A stretch of 31,768 nucleotides of DNA from contig BLXT01007159.1 of the NCBI GenBank assembly GCA_019648995.1, positions 510,510 to 542,277 on the forward strand, read 5' to 3'. The notes beneath the pieces were generated by a model. That model saw nothing but the letters and a program-made list of their open reading frames with translations. It was not told the DNA's origin and made no database searches. Made by a program: the position numbers and the translations under genes. The stretch is from Plakobranchus ocellatus (taxonomy: Eukaryota > Mollusca > Gastropoda > Plakobranchidae). This document shows positions 10,301-19,179 of this stretch, in pieces. Position 1 is the stretch's first letter. Every line of letters begins with the position of its first letter.

Positions 10301-12495
10301 TTCTCTGCCATCAGTCGGCAAGCTGCTGTTCTCATCACTCTCCTCTCCACTGTTTTTTTGTGAAGAGTCTGATTGGTCAGTTTTCCCTTGGTGCACTCTT
10401 ATGTGTGAGTGCTCTCCTTGACAATGGTATACGTCACTTGATGGATTCAAATCATAGTTCAAGTGCATACCCTCCTCGGCAACATGAGAAGAAATTTTTG
10501 TGGTATGACTGGCCTCTGACTGCAGCAATAGATTAAGATCATCAATGTCATCTTCTGTAGCTAAAGGAGCAGCTCCTATGAAAGCATCCAAATCTAGCTT
10601 GTTGTCCCTGCTCGCAGTGGTGTCCTGAGGAGAAACTAACAGACTTTCCTCTGCAGAAGCCAACAACTGCTCAAAGCTATCATTTGCATCTTCATATATA
10701 GCTGCCATCTCTTCCACTTCTTCTAATGAGTCACCGAATTCCTCCTTGACAGGTGACAGGGGAATGCTGCATCGGTGTAAGCGCTGTTTGCGCCTTTTCC
10801 TAGACTTTAAAAATCTAGGCTGACGGTTTGGGGGTGGTGGGGGTGGAGGCATTTGTCGTCTCTCCATTGGAGTTTTCCTAGGCGAAGCTTGTTTCTCCTT
10901 GTAAGTTGGGATCTTGGAAAGATCTGGGTATTTATGCATATCTTCTTCATCACTTGAAATATCATCAGCAAATGCAATATCTTCAATCACATCTATGCCA
11001 CTTGGTTTAGAGAATTCTAGATTAGCTGGCACACCAATCTTTTGTTTTTGAAATCTTGATGATCCTTTTTGTTTATCTCTTGCATTGTCCTTAGCAAGCC
11101 TGGATGAGGCAAGTGGGGTAATTATGCTTAACTTGGGTAGCTTTGGCTGCGGTTTATTTTCTCTTGAAATCTGTGTTTCATTTTCTAACAACTGTGATTT
11201 TGCCACTGAACTATTAAAACCCTCTTGCTGTGCACCATGAGTAAAAGAGTTTTTCTCTCTTTTTTTCTTTGTTTGTGGTGCACATAAATTTGAACCAATA
11301 TTTAATTTTTCATGGCTAGCTCTTTCAGGTTCATTAACTAATTCTGAATGAGCAGAATCTAGGGGTTTGTCATGGGGCGAAAATAAGTGTTGAAATATTG
11401 GTCTTGCTAGTTCTATTGTAGACTCAGCAGGAGGATCTACTTCGCGATGCGAAATTTCCTCTGATGGTGAGATTTTTGGTTGATGTAATATATTCTCACC
11501 AATGCTTTGGATTTTTGGACTTACAGGGTATTCTTCACCTTGAGGATCTTTTTGATAGTGCGGGAGATGACTTTTTATTGTCGGACGAATTAATTCAATA
11601 ATACATGTGTCAGGTGGGTCTACTTGAGGAATCCTAGTTTTCTTCTGCGTTGCAGATACAGAATTTGCTTGTTTTTTTACACTGGTATTTAAAGCCTGCT
11701 TCTTATAGTCCCTGCTTTCATAAAGTTTGCTTTTCTGCATTCTCAAATGTACCTTTTCAATAAATGTCTCATCATAACTGTCAACCATAGCAGGCCCATC
11801 CGTCTCTCCCAGCTGTGGACAATCAGTTTCAAAATGCTGAACGACAGGTTCACTAACAGCAGCAAATACTTCCTCTACAGATGAATTTTCTCCAGGGCTA
11901 GGAGTTGAGCTGGGATTCCATGCAACTTTCCTTCTCACACTAGAAACAATGGAAAATTTCAACTTCATTGCACCAGCCTCTGATTGACCATGATAGATTG
12001 TGATGGGATTCATTTGTATGGTAACAAAGTCATTACTCTCCTCTGATGCTCCAGCCTCATGCTGTCCCTTTTCTTCTGTGGCAGCTCCAATAGCTTCATG
12101 TGCCCCTGCCATCTTATGCCTCTCCCTAGGCCTAGTTTTTGTCTCATGAAGACCTAAGCCCTTATCTGATTCAATTTTGCTTATCCCTACACCTGTGTTT
12201 ACGGAAGTGTGTTTTGGAATTATGTGGTGTGAACTACTTAAATCAGCATTCCTATCTTCATCACCAACAGAATCATTTTCAGAGGAATAACTCTCCTCAT
12301 CAAGTTGGTTCCTATAGGCTAACAGCATCTGGCTCCCTAACAAAAGGCTAAAAAAATAGTGCTGGTAGAGCATTGGGTCACCCCCTGCTAGTGTCTGCTG
12401 CCCCTTACCCCGGCAAACGATGGCCAGGGAGTCGCAAATGACCGCCTGCACAACCCTGTCAGCCAGCTGAATCAGTGCCTCATCTCCTTGGGGCC
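4373..12495 (-). CDS. ADD1: Giant terminal coding exon of adducin (about 2,707 codons)
   Basis: This is one open frame of 8.1 kb. It has no Met codon at its head; instead a TTTTAG acceptor precedes 12495, and its phase (one base carried in from the exon at 14031-14105) joins Ser-Pro to Gly-Pro-Gln. It ends with TGA at 4373-4375. The composition is hydrophilic and probably disordered. In exon residues (the split Gly is 1): AKAP-type amphipathic helix 6-27; hydrophobic stretch 42-61; KVAW 190-193; VDPP modules near 292 and 353; Pro7 at 550-556 followed by a basic cluster; acidic segments after it; an Asp run near 963; a Lys/Arg/Asp/Glu-rich region about 1260-1660; W-x-P motifs at 1260, 1850, 1998, 2319 and 2331; Arg/Ser boxes about 2528-2649. 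The C-terminus lacks the usual Lys-rich MARCKS-related motif. I recognise no folded domain. That it is coding and spliced to adducin is well supported by frame and phase; its function is inferred. An alternative would be a giant isoform beside a conventional short one made from exons outside the window. Confidence 0.88.
12314..12373 (-). other. Hydrophobic stretch after the AKAP-like helix
   Basis: Exon residues 42-61 run from Met-Leu-Tyr to Leu-Leu-Ala-Tyr with a Phe-Phe-Ser-Leu-Leu-Leu core and no charged residue. It is short for a membrane span and contains Gln and His, so a buried second helix or a protein-binding segment is also possible. Confidence 0.35.
12416..12481 (-). other. Candidate PKA-anchoring (AKAP-type) amphipathic helix
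   Basis: Exon residues 6-27 read EALIQLADRVVQ followed by AVICDSLAIV. From Ala12 the spacing A-xx-VV-xx-VI-xx-S fits the published RII-binding pattern of small aliphatic residues at i, i+3, i+4, i+7, i+8 and i+11. The core RVVQAVI resembles the RIVDAVI core of the Ht31/AKAP-Lbc helix. It contains no proline and is flanked by polar sequence. PKA binding is inferred from the pattern, not shown. Confidence 0.55.
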
Positions 12496-14030
12496 CTAAA
12501 AGCGCCAACAGCAGAGTTGGTCAACATGCAGCCTTATACAGTTACTCTAGGGAACTTACCGACTTTGCTAGATTAATTTTTTAAATAAGCCCACAAACAA
12601 ACTTGATTCATCATTCAACAAATTCCCTAATTATTCAATAATAATTTCTGTTCATGTGAATAACAGAAACAACTAAGAAATTAAATTTGTCAGCAACTCT
12701 TGGGGTAAGATATAGCAAAGTCAGATAAACCCTTTTTTTTTTTTTTTAAATCAAAAAAAAAAGAGAGATGTTAAATAATTATTACAATAAGAATATTCCA
12801 CACTGTGCACTAAAACAAGCAATGAAAATACCTTATTTCCAATCTTATACTTGTATGAGAGTGTATTTATTTCTATTGACAAACTGTCTTTTCTAATCTT
12901 TTCTAAAAACAGAAGAGTTGGGACAATGCTTTATGATCCTAATGTAACCCTGAAAACTGCATCTAGTGTTTAGCCATTCATTTTCACGTTTTACTAATGT
13001 TGACATATAGAAAAGGCTTTTATGAAGTGAATAAAGTTTAAGAAATGTGTTTAGCTTTTAATCAAGAGCAATCTCAGATTCTTACAGTTTACCAAATTGC
13101 ACAAAAACCAAGGTTAAAATTGATTGCCTCTTTTTTGTAGGAATTCAATAGATTAACGTGTATTTGAATTATTATTTTTGTGTCCAGCATGGACTATGCA
13201 GGGTCCTGTTAAAAATGTAAAGGCCAATATGAAAGCTGCATAAATTGATCTGCAGTGCCAACATTTGAGTGCAGAAAGGAAAGAAGCTACAGGTGCCTGA
13301 AATGCTGGGCTTTGAGGTCCAAAATGGTGTGTGTGCTCCTATATTTAAAGTAATAGTATATTTAAAAAAAAAAGGACAAAAAGCTGAGAAAATTTAAAGA
13401 AAAAAATGTTCTTGAGAAAGCCGCCTATTTAATAATCTAGTTTTATAAAAAATATTTGCTTAAGAAACAAATAAAGCCAACATTTAATTACCATTGCATT
13501 GGTTTATATTCAAACTCATATTCTAAAAGCATTTTAATACATATTGGGAGAAAAATACCCTCATAATAAAATGAAGTCGCAAAAAGCCATCCTCAAAAAT
13601 TGTCTCCTCTTCATTAGCAAATGTAAAATAAATAACTCTTGTGTAAGTAAGATGAATTTATATTAACGCAATGGAGGATTTAGCCAGGCACCTATGCTTC
13701 TGAGGCATTGGGAGGTAAGTAGCAAAAGATGAGCTTATGTAGAGTATGACAAACAAATTGGGATTTTACACCAGAACCAGTGGTTAGGATCTATATTAAC
13801 TCTAAAAATAGTTTTAGAGGTATGTTGCTGATCTTGATTTTTCATCGATGTAGTGACAATCTAGTTTCATATAGATGGAAACACTTATAAGGCCATTTTG
13901 TTTTTTCCAAAAAGTGTAAAATCTTTGAGCTGAAAGCTGACCAAAAAATTGGATGGTTAGCTAAGAAAAGAGTAAACAGCAAAAAGAATAGCTTAAAACA
14001 AAGTTATGATGTATGCAAGAAAGAGCCTAC
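12496..14030 (-). other. Intron before the giant exon
   Basis: This intron starts with GTAGGC after 14031 and ends in TTTTAG before 12495. I see no gene in it. It contains T and A runs near 12730-12765 that could pair, and otherwise ordinary AT-rich sequence. Confidence 0.7.
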
Positions 14031-14105
14031 CTGGTGAGGCTGAAGCAGGTGCAAGAGGATCAGACACTCCGCCATTAACACCACCAGACCTCTTAGCAGC
14101 TTCAA
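14031..14105 (-). CDS. ADD1: Adducin exon K: short linker exon feeding the giant exon
   Basis: This 75 bp exon encodes VEAAKRSGGVNGG then VSDPLAPASASP. It is flanked by a TGTAG acceptor and a GTAGGC donor. It takes one base from the preceding exon and gives one base to the next, so both junctions keep the frame. Its Gly/Ser/Ala/Pro content suits a flexible linker. I recognise no motif; the call rests on phase, splice sites and its place between the Pro-Glu exon and the giant exon. Confidence 0.72.
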
Positions 14106-14236
14106 CTACATTGATATAGGCAGACATCATGCATTTTCACATAAAAGCACACAGAAAATGATCAAATATACAAAAACTATTTCACTCATGTTAATATCGG
14201 TTTCCAAACACTCACATCTAGGTATGCATTGGTAAC

Positions 14237-14842
14237 ATGCATGTAACAAAAACGAGACTTAGGGCTTGCTGTTGAATGCACGTCAACTCGAGAATTCTAG
14301 AAAGACCCAGTTTAGGGAAGTTCATTACGTAAACGAACCTGACTCATGTTCTATTTTTAGCCTAAGGATTTCCCTAATGTCTTTTCAAAGACTGCTTTTT
14401 GTTATTTTAGGATTATGATTTAGGATTCTAGATCTATATTTTCGAACATTCTACGCTTGCATTATGGGACAGATTTCCAGAAATTTGTAGAGTTTTTTTT
14501 TTTAAAAAAAGGATAAATACCGGGAGAAGATTGGTAGAGATCAAACAGAGTAGGCAGAGAGTTTATAGAGAACACGTAGAGTATGCAGAGATTGCAGCGA
14601 GATCATTGTATAACGATTACGCAGATTCGTAGAGCTAGATCTAGTTTTTTTTTACCGACGGCCTATGTGAATATTGTTTGATTTAATTTCCTGCTGTTGA
14701 GTTAAATAAACTCAGTTTTTTACGCTTTCACACAATCTCCAGAGTTCCATTATTTCAGCTAGGTCTATATAGACCTAAAGAACTCGACGTCCTACATCAG
14801 AGGTATTATCTACCTTTTACTTCTGGTGTTCGTGACAATGCA
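14237..14842. mobile_element. Solo LTR of an LTR retrotransposon with 5-bp target duplication
   Basis: The element body is 14242-14837 (596 bp). It begins TGTAAC and ends GTGACA, the TG...CA form of LTR termini, and is flanked on both sides by the direct repeat ATGCA (14237-14241 and 14838-14842). An AATAAA lies at 14705-14710 on the plus strand, about 130 bp before the end, as expected for a plus-oriented LTR with R and U5 after it. No internal retroelement coding sequence is present, so this is a solo LTR left by recombination. It lies in the intron between adducin exons K and J. Confidence 0.68.
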
Positions 14843-15043
14843 TTTCGAGCATATTTAATCAATCTATATGCATGTTTACCATGGTGAAACCATAAAAAGT
14901 TTAAAATGAAAGATATTTTTTTGTTGTTTTTTTTTGGATGGAAATTGAATTGTGAGATTATTTTACTGAACAAAGACAACTCAAGCAATCCACACAAGAC
15001 AAAATGATGCAGGCTAAATCAAATATTGACAGTCAAATTGTTG

Positions 15044-15045
<2 letters not shown>

Positions 15046-15115
<70 letters not shown>
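15046..15115. repeat. (GA)n microsatellite, about 70 bp
   Basis: This is an uninterrupted GA dinucleotide run inside the intron between exons K and J, about 200 bp from the end of the solo LTR. Confidence 0.95.
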
Positions 15116-15118
<3 letters not shown>

Positions 15119-15829
15119 ACTGATGGACTTATTCATGAGTATCCAGCCATATTTATCCACTATTAGACACTTTACATAAGATTAAAGCAATGGAGGAATT
15201 TTATGTTATGATAGGGGTTGAAAATTAATTTGCAAATATATTTAAAACTATGATACCCTTTCATGTTAATGATATTGAAAATGATGGAAAAAGGTTAATG
15301 AGGGCAATGCAAACACAGATTTGAGAATGTCTGGCGGGGAAAAAGTGAAACAATATTACTGTTATAAAAATAGATTGTGAAGCATCAGAGGGCATGTTTT
15401 GCCATTTCACTCAAAAGCTACTCAACTCTAACTTAGGGTCAGATAATTTCTGGACTTTGTGAACTTCCAACATAATCTAGCCAATAATTGAAGAAAATGA
15501 CATATGGTTTTATTTTTAGTAATTACACGAATCACTTTCATGCATCTCAAAAGGCACTTTGATCAAAGCAATAACAAATAAGAAGGCTTGCCACTGAGAT
15601 CAAGATACTGTATATACACAGAGAAAAAAAAATTAGTGCTCATTGCATTCGATTGTCACAAATTTCATGAAAGCATCAACACTAAAAAGGGATTCTACAC
15701 ATGCATCACAGAAATTTTGAAAGCAAAAAATGTTCTACAACATCAAGAAAGATGGAGGAGTGGCAAGATTTGTAAGAATGAAAAAAGCTTCCACAGAAGA
15801 GGAAAAAAATGACAATAATATGTACCAAC

Positions 15830-15943
15830 CTTCAATTTGTTGCCTAATGGGTTCTGGTTCTGGTTCTGGCTCTGGTTCTGGTTCTTTTTGTACAACCACA
15901 GGCTCTGGCTCAGGTTCTGGCTCAGGCTGGATCTCAAGGGGTT
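15830..15943 (-). CDS. ADD1: Adducin exon J: Pro-Glu repeat linker
   Basis: This 114 bp exon encodes [15 protein letters not shown], then VVVQK, then a second run of [12 protein letters not shown] and IRQQIE. It is bounded by a TTTCAG acceptor and a GTTGGT donor and keeps phase 1 at both ends. It sits just after the end of the neck, where vertebrate adducins begin their acidic, proline-rich tail. The near-perfect PE repeat comes from a degenerate hexanucleotide array, so its length may vary between alleles. On the opposite strand the same DNA reads as Gly-Ser repeats, which is an antisense shadow. Confidence 0.82.
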
Positions 15944-16396
15944 CTGAAACCAAATAAGAAGCAACCATTTAAACAGACATAAAGCAAAAAAAATCCATTT
16001 TCAGGCTATAAAATAAATGGTACTTAGTATCAAAATTGCAACTTGCTACTCATTTAAAGTAGTCTCAAGACTTCTGAAAGAAAAAAACAAAGGGTTTATA
16101 ATTGTTTATCCTTCATTTAAATGCCTTTTAACAATGTTCAATCCTTGCATCTCAGCACAGAATTAACACATCTGTACCCAGTTTTTAAACATCTTCCCCA
16201 AAGTTCACAGAATGTAATGATTGAAAATATTTTAGATGCAATTTGCAAGTCATTTGCTCTGGTGTTATGAAAAATATCTCATAAGTTTATGGTGCATATA
16301 AACTGAGAAATGATTGACAAGAATTTAAAATAAGAGAAAAATAGAACAGAATAAATTAAACACAGCTTATAACTACAAAATGAAGCAAAGGATTAC

Positions 16397-16592
16397 CTGG
16401 CTCCCCCCTCTCTTTCCTATGCACCTCATCTTGGTATGCCTCAATCTCAGCCTCTGACATGTTTTCGAAAGGATTGGCTGCATAATATTGGCGAAATACA
16501 ACAGCATTGTGCTGATGGTCCCTTTGGATGATACCTTTGGAAGCTGCACCTACCACTATCAATTGGTCACCAGCACCACTCAGTTGGCCATC
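16397..16592 (-). CDS. ADD1: Adducin exon I: neck/oligomerisation region
   Basis: This 196 bp exon runs from a TGCAG acceptor to a GTAATC donor. It encodes DGQLSGAGDQLIVVGAASKG, IIQRDHQHNAVVF, YYAANPFENMSEAEIEAY and HRKERGEP. It matches the adducin segment that in vertebrates reads as ASKAII...NPF, then a Glu-rich helix ending in E-x-E-R-K. This is the end of the conserved globular and neck part. The neck mediates subunit association and, with the tail, spectrin-actin binding. The exon starts in phase 0 and ends in phase 1. Homology is clear; the biochemical role is taken from the family. Confidence 0.92.
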
Positions 16593-16829
16593 CTGCATTG
16601 TAAAAAAACAGCATAAATTTTATTCTCACACTGCAGGTAACAAAATTCATATGACATGAATTGCTCTTGAGTTCATATTTTGATACAAGAGTAATCACCT
16701 ACATTTCATTAAATTTTTTTTTTTTAGAAAAGCCATTACTAAATTTATAAATCTAGCTTGATAAAGTTTCATTTTAGTTTAAATGATAAAAAAAAGTTCT
16801 AAAGGGAATTTGCTGGCCATGATAGTCAC

Positions 16830-16922
16830 CTTTGCTCTCTGAGCTTCCTCCCATGAAATTCCATCTAAAATCTTTGACTGTGGGCCTGCAGATACTTTCT
16901 CTTCATAATAATCTTTCTTAAT
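16830..16922 (-). CDS. ADD1: Adducin exon H: neck segment
   Basis: This 93 bp (31-codon) exon encodes IKKDYYEEKVSAGPQSKIL and DGISWEEAQRAK. The AGPQS-x-[IV]-L core is the adducin family motif just before the ASK segment of the next exon. It has a TTTTTCACAG acceptor and a GTGACT donor, phase 0 at both ends. It lies 237 bp from exon I. Confidence 0.92.
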
Positions 16923-17113
16923 CTGTGAAAAAGAAAAGCAAAATAGTGAACACAGTTGCCAAGCATTGCAAGAAAATAAGAAAAGCTAAAATCATACATA
17001 AGGTTTTTGAGACCGATTTCAGGTGATAATCACATTTCTTGTTACTCCCCATTAGAAGATGTAGACTTTCACTTTTGTTTACCCTGAACTTTTGATTTTG
17101 CTTCTATGTTTTT

Positions 17114-17272
17114 TCAGGATGTCTTGGCACAGTGGATAGCAAATCTGCTTTGAGATCTGCAGGGAACCTTTTGTCCCAAGTTAAAGCCCCACCACCACTG
17201 CCCTGGCCTGACAGAGGGCCTGAAAGCCTGAGATCATCTTTTTGAAGACTGGCTATATACAAAAACTGATCT
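17114..17272 (+). mobile_element. tRNA-derived SINE copy
   Basis: The head has an A-box-like TGGCACAGTGGATAGC and a B-box-like AGTTAAAGCCCC. The body (GAGATCTGCAGGGAACCTT, then CCTGGCCTGACAG, GCCTGAAA, CTATATACA) is shared in the same order with a second copy at 27486-27633. Two copies of one tRNA-headed unit in different introns identify a SINE family. I do not recognise the named family. Confidence 0.6.
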
Positions 17273-18437
17273 TTCTTTTTTCATTTTTCGACAAGAAGTA
17301 AAACCAATTGTGCTTCGTAACAATATGCGGCCAGTCAATGGAGCTCTCTATCAATACAAGTACTATAAATCCATTATACATACATTTTTACTTTACTTTT
17401 GATATAATGAAGATGTACTTGGCTCTGCAGCAATGACTTTCAACGAATACAACCAACTAAAGGAATGAAATTCACTCACTTCTTTATATGGATGATTTTC
17501 TACACATAAAGCATTGGAAACTTTTACTTCTTTACTCAAATATTTTGATTTGATCTCAGTGATGTAGATCCATAGCTTGACTCACTTTATGGAATTGCTT
17601 CCCGTTTTTTATAGTTTTAAAGATTCTCTCACTTTTAAGTCCTGTGTTCAGTGTTTACTTTCTCTATCTTACTCTTTTTACTTTAATCTTACTTGTAACC
17701 GCCTGGGACTAGAAATAATCATTTCCACTATTCTTATAAACAGGGAACTAAGCCCTGCCATTGCGAAAGTAAAGTTGCAAATCGGCCTGATTTATCTGAA
17801 GGAGTAATATACCTATTGTAACTGAACTGTGACTATCAGCAGGAACTTTTGCACAATTTATCACTGAACACAGCACACCAGCAAAGATGTCTTCCAATCT
17901 TTACAGTATTATAAATAAACAGCCAAGCTAAGACGTAACAGTTAAAAAAAATTCTACAATGTTAAGACAAACTTATGGAAAAGATAAGCCCGCCCCCCCA
18001 GAGAGAAAAAAATAATTAGGTATTTAAAATTCTTAGTTTCAAAAAAATAAAAAAATATGATGTTCTGGTATACATAATATATCAATATCTCAGCAATGCA
18101 AAAACAGTTTGAAAATAAACTTCAATATAATGTTTATTAACAGGCTGTATTGTCACTGCAAAATTGTTATCGTTTATATATCTTTTTATCCTTATACCTG
18201 ACACTCAGTTAAGGCATTGCAATACCTTTCACTGGTATGCTTTAGGCAAATCTAATATCTTCATACATTCTCTATTTTTATGAATTAAGTAAAAATCTTA
18301 TCCAGAGACATCAAAGAACATATATTCAATACATTATTTTCTTTTCTTCAATTTTCAAGATGCACGAAATAAATACATAAGCTATGTCACATCATCTCCA
18401 ATATCTCTGTTTGACAATTTTTTTTAGAATGGCTTAC

Positions 18438-18557
18438 ACTCTTCTGTTTCTGCTTCAGCTCTTTTGGATTAGTTCCTTGTGGTGCAAACTGATTGGCATT
18501 ATCAATTTTGATGGGTGTACCACTTGATCTATTTGCAGCATCATTTTCAGGAACCCA
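18438..18557 (-). CDS. ADD1: Adducin exon G: neck segment
   Basis: This 120 bp (40-codon) exon begins WVPENDAANRSSGTP and ends FAPQGTNPKELKQKQKS. The F-x-P-x-x-TNPKE motif is the adducin signature found in the vertebrate proteins (FVPLNTNPKE) at the head/neck boundary. It has a TTTTTCAG acceptor and a GTAAGC donor, phase 0 at both ends. The two introns around it are the longest between mapped exons on this side of the gene, and they hold a SINE and a TIR transposon. Confidence 0.93.
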
Positions 18558-19179
18558 CTGAAAAATAAATGTATTGATTTCAAGCAAACTTTTTAATACT
18601 AGAGGTTGAAAAAAAATATGTTTGGCCAAACAGAAAAACGCTTCACATTGGTCCCACAATTAAATCTGAGATATTTACATTCTTAATTTTAATTCTTTTG
18701 CTTCTTATCAGATGAAAAGATTAACCATATTTTATGTCCATTGTAGACTAACAGTTTTGAGAAAATTGGTTTTGAAAATTTCAGGTCACATTTTTTGCAA
18801 CACACTATCTAAAATTAAGGCCACAAATCAAGCAAGCAATTTTATTGAGACAACAAAACTTTCTTTAAACACTATTTGTATTCTTTGTGTCCAACACTTG
18901 ACCAGAGTCTAAGATACAGATCTTTAATGCATCTACATTCTCAAATTGATATTTCCATCTACCTCTTAAAGTTATCAGTAAAAAAATTATTATTTTACAT
19001 TGAAATTTAATTTCTTCTACATTCTAAATCTATATTTTTCTGGATTTAAATAGGGAGAATTATCAAGCTTTGAAAATAAACAGCAACATCATTGCTGAGA
19101 AAGGCAAGAGGAGAGAAAAGGAAAAAAACTTCAAAAGGAAGAGGGTGAATATATTGAGGTCTAACCATTGTCACTTTAT

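Noticed and set aside
12496-12508. Start of the giant frame at a TTG codon (12508) as an independent gene
   Set aside because: There is no ATG, no promoter evidence, and a good TTTTAG acceptor lies within this very stretch in the phase needed by the adducin exon at 14031-14105.
14275-14842. Alternative LTR boundaries using the 6-bp repeat AATGCA
   Set aside because: They would give ends CG...AC; the TGTAAC...GTGACA boundaries with ATGCA duplication fit LTR rules better.
15730-15957. Plus-strand Gly-Ser repeat reading frame
   Set aside because: It is the antisense of the Pro-Glu exon of adducin, which has flanking splice sites and correct phase.
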